Shown here in pieces: positions 1 through 7,728 of a stretch of DNA of 64,000 nucleotides (its first letter is position 1; every line of letters starts with the position of its first letter). The translations under genes were made by a program, and so were the position numbers. The stretch spans positions 124,001 to 188,000 of the forward strand of contig NZ_RQER01000005.1 of assembly GCF_004770615.1 (NCBI RefSeq). The letters run 5' to 3'. The notes under the pieces were generated by a model. That model was given only the letters and a program-made list of their open reading frames with translations, was not told the DNA's origin and did no database searches. This DNA comes from Leptospira langatensis (lineage in GTDB: Bacteria; Spirochaetota; Leptospiria; Leptospirales; Leptospiraceae).

Positions 1-193
1 TCTCTCCCTTCAATTGGATCTTTTCGGCAGAATGGGAATCCAGTCGGATGACCGGGCTTTGCTCCGGAGCTTCTTGTGCAAGAAGAGGACAGAAGAAAAG
101 AAGGAGGATCAGGGAAATGCCCCAAACAGACTTAAGGCGAGAGAGGATCCTAGAAAACGTAAGGGATTTTGATCTTTCAGGATCCTTTGGCAT
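1..193 (-). CDS. Partial secreted or receptor-like protein, N-terminus only
   Basis: Only the first 64 codons lie in the window and the gene runs off the left edge. I translated it from the minus strand. It starts at an ATG at 193, with an in-frame stop a few codons upstream and no other candidate start. Residues about 24-40 form a strong hydrophobic segment ending in PLLAQEA, which looks like a type I signal peptide. The mature part begins EAPEQSPVIRLDS and ends at IQLKGE. That pattern resembles the start of 7TMR-DISM extracellular domains found on many leptospiral cyclases, kinases and phosphatases, but too little is visible to be sure. No good Shine-Dalgarno is seen. A plus-strand frame at 48-236 is its shadow. 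Confidence 0.6.
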   Translation of the reverse strand, partial: MPKDPERSKSLTFSRILSRLKSVWGISLILLLFFCPLLAQEAPEQSPVIRLDSHSAEKIQLKGE

Positions 194-325
194 ACCGAAA
201 ATTTTCTTACCTACGCAAAGATGTCAAAAACTTTAGCGAGTCGCTTTCGATTTTGGAACATTCTTCTTTGGGCGATTTTAGTATGCCTGGAGTATCAAGA
301 CCGCCGTCGATCGGGACTAGGAAGA

Positions 326-1771
326 TCAGTCTGGATCTCTTTTAAATTCTCTCCGATTTACGAATAAGAACTGGGTCTCGCTTCTTAGCTTTCCTACCGA
401 AGTCTTGCCTAGTACGACCATGGCGGGATAGCTAGTCGTCTTCTTAAATTCAGGAATTCTAATAATGTATTCCGTATCGGATTTCTTCTGAGCGATCGCT
501 TCTTTTCCGCTGATCTTAACTGCAATGGAATTCGGATCCAATCCTTCTATCGTTGCAGAGAAGGTCTCTCCCGGTTTTACCCAGGAACCGTCCGGAACTC
601 CCAAACGGATCTTTGTAGGAGGACTTGCACTCAGAATGGAATTGAATCTGGACTGGGACTGGCCCCAAGGGATCAAGGAACGATGCACAGTATATGCGTA
701 GGTTCCCGGCATATTCTTTCCAGGGTTCACTGTGAATGCCATTCTATAACCGGCGGATTTGGCTTCTTCGATCACTCGTACGTCGAAGAGACCGAAAGGA
801 TAGGCGAGGTCTTGGACCTTTCTTCCTGTCTTGGCCTCTAAGGTTGCCTTGGAATCTCTCAATTGCTGTCTGATCTCTGCACGAGTCATCGCAGGTAATT
901 TAGGATGATACACAGTGTGCGATCCTATATCCAGGACTCCGCTGTCCAAGGCTTCTTTCAATTGGGCCCAGCTTAAGTAGAATTTGTACCTTGGGTTCGA
1001 GATCACAGTGGGGTAGATGAATACGGAAGCACGGAAGCCGTACTTTTTCAGAAGAGGTACGAGAACATCTCTATGAGTTAATGATCCATCGTCGAAAGTC
1101 AATAGGATGGATCTTGCCGGGAAATCGCTTCCTGCCTTGCCTTGGATGTACTGATAGAATTGATCCAGGCTCAGTGTTTGATAGCCAAGAGACTTGAGGT
1201 ATTTGAACTGTTCTTCCAGAAGACTAGGATCTAAATTATAACCTCCCATCGGATTTCCGTTATCCGACAAATGGTGATAACATAGAACAGGAATTCCCTT
1301 ACCATGACCTTCTGCTCCTCCTTGCTTCTTAGGATCGTATTCCGTTTTAGCAGGAAGTGCAGAGACTCCGGGAACCGCATTCTCGTATTTCTTAGGAGCC
1401 TCTTCTTTCTTCTCTTTTTCCTTGGTCTGTTTCTTAGCGGAGGCCAGGGCCTTGGATCTCTTTCTACGTTGTACGCGTTTCGACTTAGAAGAAGATTCCG
1501 GATCCGAAGCAATTTGCTCTTCCTTCTCTTTTTTTACTTTGGTCTCCGATCTAGGAGGAGAGATATCTTGAGAAGAAGGTTCCTTCTTCTCCGGCTTTCT
1601 TTCTTGCTTAGCAGGAGGATTCGAAGTGGACGGATCTTCTTCTCCACTTGGCTTAGAGCGTTTTTCGGATCTAGGTCCAGGGCTCATGAAGTCCTGCACG
1701 GGACCGGCATTCAGACTGAAAGAGAATAAAGAGATTAGAAGAAGAGAAATTCGAAGGATTCGTTCAAGCAT
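326..1771 (-). CDS. Secreted polysaccharide deacetylase (CE4 / NodB family) with charged linker
   Basis: This is a 481-residue exported carbohydrate esterase 4 protein, expected to remove N-acetyl groups from a cell-wall or surface glycan in the periplasm or outside. Residues 1-22 are a signal peptide. Residues about 29-157 form a long, disordered linker rich in Lys, Glu, Ser and Pro. The NodB domain follows, with the metal-binding TFDDG motif at 225-229 and the second motif HTVYHP at 285-290 (His285, His289). About 100 residues after the NodB core look like a small beta domain. The start ATG at 1771 is followed directly by the signal peptide. The gene upstream on the same strand is separated by a strong terminator. 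The substrate cannot be told from sequence. Confidence 0.88.
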   Translation of the reverse strand: MLERILRISLLLISLFSFSLNAGPVQDFMSPGPRSEKRSKPSGEEDPSTSNPPAKQERKPEKKEPSSQDISPPRSETKVKKEKEEQIASDPESSSKSKRVQRRKRSKALASAKKQTKEKEKKEEAPKKYENAVPGVSALPAKTEYDPKKQGGAEGHGKGIPVLCYHHLSDNGNPMGGYNLDPSLLEEQFKYLKSLGYQTLSLDQFYQYIQGKAGSDFPARSILLTFDDGSLTHRDVLVPLLKKYGFRASVFIYPTVISNPRYKFYLSWAQLKEALDSGVLDIGSHTVYHPKLPAMTRAEIRQQLRDSKATLEAKTGRKVQDLAYPFGLFDVRVIEEAKSAGYRMAFTVNPGKNMPGTYAYTVHRSLIPWGQSQSRFNSILSASPPTKIRLGVPDGSWVKPGETFSATIEGLDPNSIAVKISGKEAIAQKKSDTEYIIRIPEFKKTTSYPAMVVLGKTSVGKLRSETQFLFVNRREFKRDPD

Positions 1772-1848
1772 TTTGTATATAAATTTCCAAAATTACAGGG
1801 GCTTGTGACTCTGCAACCGTTTCGCAGAGATGAAAAAGCCGCAAAAAG

Positions 1849-1887
1849 AAAAAGGCTCCTGCTTCGTATGGAAGGGAGCCTTTTTTT
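1849..1887. terminator. Bidirectional intrinsic terminator
   Basis: A perfect 11-bp inverted repeat (AAAAAGGCTCC at 1849-1859, GGAGCCTTTTT at 1875-1885) surrounds a 15-nt loop, with seven T on the right side and an A-rich stretch on the left. It can terminate in both directions. It most likely ends the minus-strand gene at 1951-2463 before the deacetylase. Confidence 0.8.
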
Positions 1888-1950
1888 GATCCTCAGATCG
1901 GACTTTGTGCGATGATCCTACTTTGTATCTGTAGTAACAGTTTCGAGAGA

Positions 1951-2463
1951 TTATTTTCTCCCTTTTTCCTTGATTAAACGCTTCAGTACCGATTCAGAAT
2001 GGGTGCTTAACTTAATGACTGTGGCCTTGCTTGGTTTCTTTTTTTCCAGTTCCAATAGAGTAGTTGCAAAACGGAATTTTCTGCGAATATGGTTCACTGC
2101 TGGGATGGAAGTTTTAAAGATCCTTGCCAGCTCATGATCGGCATTCCCTTCTTGGTTCAGGTCGTAAAACTTGGAAAGTTTTGCGTCGTCCCAGACGATC
2201 TTTTCATCCGACTTATAGTAGTTATGGTATTCAAGTCTGCGGCTGTTTCTTTCGTAAGAACCTTTGTTTCTTTTTTCTCGCCAAAAAGGATGCCGATTTC
2301 TTGCATATTTTATGTCATCTATTGAATAACCGGATTTATTTAACCATTCTGTGGTAATACTGGACTTCTTTGGCCCTTCTAGTTTTGATTTTATGGAAAA
2401 TTCTATGTACTGCTCTGGTGTTTTCGCAGAGAGAAGTTTCTTTTTTTCCTTTTCGTAATCCAT
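1951..2463 (-). CDS. Orphan helix-turn-helix-like basic protein
   Basis: I do not recognise a named family. The open frame extends to 2601, but the ATG at 2463 is preceded by AAGGAT and gives a 170-residue protein beginning MDYEKEKKK, so I prefer it. The protein is very basic. A stretch near the C-terminus (DLNQEGNADHELARIFKTSIPAVNHIRRK in the translation, roughly residues 110-140) reads like a helix-turn-helix in which a graded helix is followed by a recognition helix, so DNA binding is plausible. Codon use is more AT-rich than in its neighbours and it sits beside a long non-coding stretch. It may be an acquired regulator or the remnant of a mobile element. Confidence 0.5.
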   Translation of the reverse strand: MDYEKEKKKLLSAKTPEQYIEFSIKSKLEGPKKSSITTEWLNKSGYSIDDIKYARNRHPFWREKRNKGSYERNSRRLEYHNYYKSDEKIVWDDAKLSKFYDLNQEGNADHELARIFKTSIPAVNHIRRKFRFATTLLELEKKKPSKATVIKLSTHSESVLKRLIKEKGRK

Positions 2464-3161
2464 ATCCTTGCCTTGCGATTTTTGATCCCACCTGGAGGTG
2501 AAATTTTCTTTGTAAGTCGGAGGATAGTGTTCCTTACCTGGATCAATACCGAAACTCTTTTTCAAAATACGATGGGAAAAAACAAAAATACTCACCGACA
2601 AACGGGTTAAATGCGGATCAAAAGAGCAAGCCTCCTTTAAAGTATACTAAGTCTATCTCTATCTTTTATCTCCAATGCTCTCTGTCCCTCGAAGGACTAC
2701 ACTCGGTCGTTAGCATGACCTCCTTATTTTGCAGAAATATCATATAATAGAAAGATTGTGTACGAATCATTATTATTAATCGAAGTATGAAACATTTACT
2801 ATAATCTGTCTTTGTTCCGACGAATAATAACGTTGCTGTTTCGGATCTCCTGGCCCTGCTTATTAGACACTGGACTCCTAGGAAGGACTGAAATTCCTCT
2901 CGTCAAGAAATTGAAAAATAAAGGAAACTTAGCTTAGCAACTTTGGTCCGATATCTCAAGTCCATTTTTGTCTTCGCTTAAAAACGAGTGAAAGCCCGAG
3001 AAACGAGTCGTATTCTCTATTTCTCTGATGTAAGTCTTTCCGTTACTCATCTATCTAGGTTGATACGATCCGTCTAAGAAGGCAAACTTTGGTAGAGTTG
3101 TTTCCCAGAGCGAAAGAAGAAAATTCGGATCTTGTAACTAAGATCCTTTCAGGAGAAAAGA
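2464..3161. other. AT-rich non-coding stretch
   Basis: About 700 bases with no convincing gene on either strand. It is clearly more AT-rich than the flanks and has many stops in all frames. TATAAT-like hexamers occur at 2743-2748 and 2800-2805 but without good -35 partners. The right end holds an inverted repeat and the ribosome-binding site of the next gene. It must contain the promoters for the minus-strand gene on its left and the dehydrogenase on its right. It could be a decayed accessory region. Confidence 0.5.
3127..3146 (+). promoter_or_regulatory. Inverted repeat upstream of the dehydrogenase
   Basis: A perfect 7-bp inverted repeat, GGATCTT and AAGATCC around a 6-nt spacer, lies just before the AGGAG ribosome-binding site (3151-3155) of the dehydrogenase at 3162. 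It could be a repressor operator or a 5' hairpin. There is no T-tract, so it is not a classical terminator. Confidence 0.35.
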
Positions 3162-4004
3162 ATGAAGCGGGCAGTCATCACAGGCGGAACAGAAGGGATC
3201 GGTAAGGCCACAGTCCAAGGACTCGCAGAAAGAGGATGGGCTATTACTCTAGTAGCTAGAAATAAGGATAAGGCGGAGAACACTGTACGTGAAATTTCCG
3301 CAAAGACAGGAAACAAAAATTTAGAATATATTTTAGGAGATCTAAGTTCACTGGCCGAAGTGAAACGGATCGCTCAAGAGTTGAGTCAAAAACATTCTTC
3401 TATAGATTGTCTGATCAATAATGCGGGAGTCATGTCTCCGGAAAGAAAAGAAACTAAAGATGGTCATGAATTGAACTTCGGTGTAAATCATCTCTCTCAC
3501 GTACTTCTGACCAGGATGCTTCTTACGAATATTAAGAAGTCGCCCCAAGGAAGGATCGTGATCGTAAGCTCCAAGCTGCATAGGAATGCGAAGCCTGATC
3601 TGGACGATCTGGAGCAAAAATCCAAGTATGACTGGATGAAGGCATATTCCGACTCAAAGCTATTCAACGTATACTTTGCCCAGGATCTGTCGGAGTTACT
3701 ACAAGATACTTCCGTGACCGCAAATGCCTTGCATCCTGGGGTCGTGAATACGGAGCTCGTGCGGGATCTGCGGGGCCCTGTCGGTTTCCTCTTTGGGCTC
3801 GTCAAGAATCTGATCTTTATTAGCCCTACAAAGGGCGCCCAAACATCCATATATCTTGCGGACGCTCCCGGTTTGGAGAAGACTTCCGGGCAGTATTTCG
3901 AAGACAGGGAGAAGGTTCGTTTGAAGGGCCTAGCCTTGGATCCGGATCTGCGTGCCAAGATCCGAGAGAAGACGGATCAGATCCTGAAGCCTTTCCTGAA
4001 CTAG
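3162..4004 (+). CDS. Short-chain dehydrogenase/reductase (SDR)
   Basis: A 280-residue cytoplasmic NAD(P)-dependent oxidoreductase of the classical SDR superfamily, closest in layout to retinol dehydrogenase/WW-domain-oxidoreductase-like members. The cofactor motif TGGTEGIG is at residues 7-14, NNAG at 86-89, the catalytic Ser near 136-137, and the YxxxK pair is Tyr162 and Lys166. The ATG at 3162 has a good AGGAG six bases upstream. It is a single gene, separated from recC by about 310 bases. The substrate cannot be assigned from sequence; a lipid or steroid-like alcohol would be a guess. Confidence 0.85.
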   Translation: MKRAVITGGTEGIGKATVQGLAERGWAITLVARNKDKAENTVREISAKTGNKNLEYILGDLSSLAEVKRIAQELSQKHSSIDCLINNAGVMSPERKETKDGHELNFGVNHLSHVLLTRMLLTNIKKSPQGRIVIVSSKLHRNAKPDLDDLEQKSKYDWMKAYSDSKLFNVYFAQDLSELLQDTSVTANALHPGVVNTELVRDLRGPVGFLFGLVKNLIFISPTKGAQTSIYLADAPGLEKTSGQYFEDREKVRLKGLALDPDLRAKIREKTDQILKPFLN

Positions 4005-4317
4005 GAGACCGGAATTTCGAAGAGGCTCGATCAGCGAAAGAAGATCGGGCTTCTTCGTTTGTAGTATCTTCGACAGCCCTTACTTCCGATAATCAGGATT
4101 ATGTCGCATTATATAAATTTGGTCAGGATTGCCGATCCTATAGCTTTTAAGAGCTCCCCTCTCGACGCGAAATGCGATTTTTGAGCCTTCTCAAAATCGA
4201 TTTACTTCCTTTCAAAAATGGAAAGGGCTAAAAATCGAATGCCTAAGAACTTTTTGTTTTACCAGTTTGGAATGAGAGGATCATTGGATAGAAATCTTTC
4301 GAAAACGCGATCCCGGC
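4005..4317. other. Intergenic region before recC with two hairpins
   Basis: No gene is visible in these 313 bases. Two hairpins are: CGATTTTTGAG at 4175-4185 pairs with CTCAAAATCG at 4190-4199 with one bulged T and a CCTT loop; and CCTTTC/GAAAGG flank a 7-nt loop at about 4213-4231. Neither has a clean T-tract. They could mark the end of the dehydrogenase transcript or lie in the leader of the recCBD mRNA. Confidence 0.4.
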
Positions 4318-7300
4318 ATGCGGGCGCTCTCGAGTATGCCGACTAAAGTCTTTAGTTCCCACAATCTATTCGATCTTTCGGAAGCTCTCTCTATTTCCCT
4401 GAAACAGGAGATCCGAGAGTCGGACGGACTCTATTCTCCCGTAGTCATTATCCCGAACAAGAGCATGGAGACCTGGCTGAACCTAGACCTGGTCCAAAGG
4501 TTCGGAGTGGTGTTCAATATCCGCTTCCTCTTCTTGGAGAAGATCCTAGAAGAACTATTACTCCAAAAATTCTCTCCTGAGATGGATCTGAGATCCAGAC
4601 CTTTCCTCCGAGGCGAAGCTCAAAAATTCCAGATCTATGAGACCTTGCTCAAAAACCCGGAGATGATAAAAAAATATCCGTCTCTCAAAACCTATCTTCT
4701 TCCTGCGGATAGAAAGAATATCGATCCGATCCGTCTCTGGGATCTTTCCGGGCGGTTAGCAAAGTACTTTAAAGATTACGAATTACATCGTCAGGATTGG
4801 ATCAAGAATTGGATCGGGGATCCGTATGCCATCCTTCGTTTGCCTGGAGAGGATATTTGGGAAGAGATAGCGACTCAATCCGAGATCTTCTTCTTTCAAA
4901 AAGAATTATATTCTCTGATCACTAAGTCTTCTTCCAAAGAAAGCCTGATCCAATACTCGATGAGAATGTTAGGAACTAAGGACAATCCGCTTGGCGCCTC
5001 TCACAATATATATTTGTTCGCGCTTTCCCAGCTCTCGAGTACATATGTTTCCATCTTTAGAAGCCTATTACCCGAAGTAGAGCTACGAGTCTTTCAATTC
5101 GGAGTTCCCGCTGACGAAACCGTAAGCGGATTGGGAAGAGATCAGATCTGTAGAGGTTGGGCGAACTCTTTTCGAGCGCTTCGAAAATCCTGGGTGAACG
5201 CAGACTCGGAATTCATAGAAGTATCAAGTCGCGAAAAGGAGAAAGATCCTAACGTTCTAAACGTATTTCAAAAATATTTAATATATGGGAAGGGTGGCGT
5301 CTCTCAAAAAGTCTCTCCCGACGAAAGCCTGCAAGTCATGGAGGCCCCTAGCAAACTGAGAGAAGTAGAAGCGGTCTTTCATCATATGCTCGCTCATCTT
5401 TCGGAGACCTCCGAGACTAAGCTGACTGATTTTGGGATCTTCTGCACGGATCTTTCGGCGTACCGACCCGCAATAGAATTTATTTTCGAAGGTGGGATCC
5501 TCACTAAAACAGGGAATCGGGCCCAAACCAAGACATTGCCGTATACGATCCGAGATGTGATCGCAGGAGATACGAGCAAATACCTGAATGCGATCTTATC
5601 CTTGTTCCCTCTTTTGTCCGGAAAAAGATCCAGAGCATCTCTTTTTTCTCTCTTCTTAAATCCTTGTTTCCAAGAGAGATGGGAATTGGACTCGTCGATC
5701 GTCAAGGAATGGGCTTCGTTTGCGGAAGACTTGGAATTGTACCAAGACGATTCCAAGGACGGCTCCCCTCTTTCATTCTCTTTTCGAAAAGGGTTTTTGC
5801 GTTTGGCGGTCGGAAATATTCTCTCCGATCTAGAGGAGGAAAATTCTCCCATCTCTCCGTATGATCCCGAGAGTCATTCTTCCGCAGTATGGATCGGAGT
5901 TTGGAAAAGGGTATCTTCTCTTTTGGATCGTTTTTCAGAGAAGTTAAACGATCCTAAGACTTCGGGAGAAGAATTGATCGATTCCCTCATTGCGCTTTTA
6001 CGATCGATCCTTACTTCCCAAATCTCGGATCTAGATGAGAGTGAGATTGAAAAGGCGATCTTAGATTCCTTATTCGAATTGAGATCCATCTCTTGGGACA
6101 CGAAGGACTCAAAGGATCGGATCCGATTCTTGGAAAAATTCTTAAAGCAATCTTCCGGAGAGATCCAGGTTAGAAAAGGCCAATATTTAACCGGAGGAAT
6201 TACGGTCTCCGCGTTGCAGCCAATGCGACCCATTCCGTTCAAGCACGTATACGTTCTAGGTTTGGGGGAAGGATTATTCCCAGGCACAGACGATACTTCT
6301 TCGTTCAATCTTAGATATCTTTCTCCAAGAGAAGGAGATATAGGCCTAAGGGAGCTGAACCAATCCCTCTTGTATGAGACAATCTTGTCGGCTCGCGAAA
6401 GTCTGACCCTTTCCTTTGTCGCAGAAGACATTACAAAAGACGAAAGTATTGCTCCTTCTTCTTCTCTGCTTCTCTTGGAACAAGCATTGAAGGAGAATGT
6501 GTTGGTGCCGGAAGCAAGCGTTCGCATCCAAATTCCTTTAAATAAGCATAGTAGGGAATATTTCGAGCCTAAGGAGGCTTCTTCTCATAAGAATAACGAG
6601 AAGTTCTTAGCAAATTTCGATCTTTCCTCTTCTTTGATCTACGGAAAGAAGGAAGATAAGGATTTCTATTCCAAGAATGTGATGCAATCCTTGCGCTCTC
6701 CGGAAATTATCCCTAAGAAGCCAACCTTGGCTCAGGATTCTTTAGATTGGAATGAGCTAGTACGATTTGCTCGCTCTCCTCTTTCCTTTCATTTGCAAAA
6801 GCGATTCGGCCTGTATGTGGAAGAGATCTCAGAAACGGAATCTAAGAGAGAAGAACCGTTTCGTATCTCAGATGAGTTCGAATTCATGAACGATCTTTGG
6901 AACCATTCTCTGCAAAAACGTTCATCTTTGGAGTTAAAGGACTCTTTAGATCCGATCTATGGGCTTTGGGAAAAGAAAGGAAAGATCCCGAGAGGAGTCT
7001 TCGGCGACGCAGAATTCCTGATCAAAGCGGAAAAGATTGCAAAGATCTCGGATTCTCTCTCGGAAGAATTAGAAAATTCTAAAATTCTAACCGGGATCTC
7101 TTTTGGGGAATCCCCGAAACAAGGAGATCTTCTCCGTCTTTCTCCGATCTCTCTTCCTATCTCCGATGGGGCGAATATAAAGGTCGTCGGTTTGAAGGAA
7201 AATGTACTGCTCCGGAACGAAATGGATGGTAGTAATTCCCTTTTCTTAGTCTATCCGAACTCATCTAAGCGGTTGAAGAATTTGATTGAGCCTTTTCTAC

Positions 7301-7728
7301 TTCAATGCCTACTTGATTCTTCTTCGGAGAAGAATATTCCAAAATCTGTATATGCGATCTTGGGGTACGGAGACAAACCTGTTATACTGAGAATGGATCG
7401 AGAAGGACAAGAATCCCTTAGGAAGGAGTTCTTATCGGATCTAGTAAAAGAATTCCTAAAGCCGTTTCTGTCCCTGGTTTCTCCAAGACTCTGGGAGGAT
7501 TTTCCGGAGAGAGAAGAGTTAAAGGATTTGGATGCGGAGTCTTATCGAAAATTCGCGACTGAATACAAGGTTTGGGCAAGCCAATCCGTTCAATACGATC
7601 CCGAAACCTATTTGGATAGCGTGTTGAAACTCCTTCCTCATCCTCAAAAATATATTAACGAATCCGATTTTACGTTTTGTATGAAGATCTACCAATCCCT
7701 ATCGAGTGTGCTTCATGTCGAAAAGTAA
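4318..7728 (+). CDS. recC: RecBCD enzyme subunit RecC (exodeoxyribonuclease V gamma)
   Basis: A 1136-residue protein, close to the usual length of RecC (E. coli about 1120). It is the non-catalytic scaffold of the RecBCD helicase-nuclease, which holds RecB and RecD, splits the duplex and scans for Chi during double-strand break repair. The N-terminus (KVFSSHNLFDLSEAL) and the internal VSALQPMRPIPFKHVYVLG stretch are typical RecC sequence. An ATG at 4318 opens the frame; a second ATG at 4336 gives the more family-like start MPTKVFSSHN, and neither has a strong ribosome-binding site. It is the first gene of recC-recB-recD, overlapping recB by 14 bases. Confidence 0.93.
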   Translation: MRALSSMPTKVFSSHNLFDLSEALSISLKQEIRESDGLYSPVVIIPNKSMETWLNLDLVQRFGVVFNIRFLFLEKILEELLLQKFSPEMDLRSRPFLRGEAQKFQIYETLLKNPEMIKKYPSLKTYLLPADRKNIDPIRLWDLSGRLAKYFKDYELHRQDWIKNWIGDPYAILRLPGEDIWEEIATQSEIFFFQKELYSLITKSSSKESLIQYSMRMLGTKDNPLGASHNIYLFALSQLSSTYVSIFRSLLPEVELRVFQFGVPADETVSGLGRDQICRGWANSFRALRKSWVNADSEFIEVSSREKEKDPNVLNVFQKYLIYGKGGVSQKVSPDESLQVMEAPSKLREVEAVFHHMLAHLSETSETKLTDFGIFCTDLSAYRPAIEFIFEGGILTKTGNRAQTKTLPYTIRDVIAGDTSKYLNAILSLFPLLSGKRSRASLFSLFLNPCFQERWELDSSIVKEWASFAEDLELYQDDSKDGSPLSFSFRKGFLRLAVGNILSDLEEENSPISPYDPESHSSAVWIGVWKRVSSLLDRFSEKLNDPKTSGEELIDSLIALLRSILTSQISDLDESEIEKAILDSLFELRSISWDTKDSKDRIRFLEKFLKQSSGEIQVRKGQYLTGGITVSALQPMRPIPFKHVYVLGLGEGLFPGTDDTSSFNLRYLSPREGDIGLRELNQSLLYETILSARESLTLSFVAEDITKDESIAPSSSLLLLEQALKENVLVPEASVRIQIPLNKHSREYFEPKEASSHKNNEKFLANFDLSSSLIYGKKEDKDFYSKNVMQSLRSPEIIPKKPTLAQDSLDWNELVRFARSPLSFHLQKRFGLYVEEISETESKREEPFRISDEFEFMNDLWNHSLQKRSSLELKDSLDPIYGLWEKKGKIPRGVFGDAEFLIKAEKIAKISDSLSEELENSKILTGISFGESPKQGDLLRLSPISLPISDGANIKVVGLKENVLLRNEMDGSNSLFLVYPNSSKRLKNLIEPFLLQCLLDSSSEKNIPKSVYAILGYGDKPVILRMDREGQESLRKEFLSDLVKEFLKPFLSLVSPRLWEDFPEREELKDLDAESYRKFATEYKVWASQSVQYDPETYLDSVLKLLPHPQKYINESDFTFCMKIYQSLSSVLHVEK

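Noticed and set aside
48..236. Plus-strand open frame of 62 codons at the left edge
   Set aside because: The minus strand in the same place encodes a clear signal peptide; the plus frame is basic and low complexity and has no ribosome-binding site.
2740..2810. TATAAT-like hexamers at 2743 and 2800 as strong promoters
   Set aside because: No -35 element at a suitable distance, and the region is AT-rich so that such hexamers are expected by chance.
4175..4231. Hairpins before recC as clear terminators
   Set aside because: No T-tract follows either stem, so I list them only as structures in the intergenic region.
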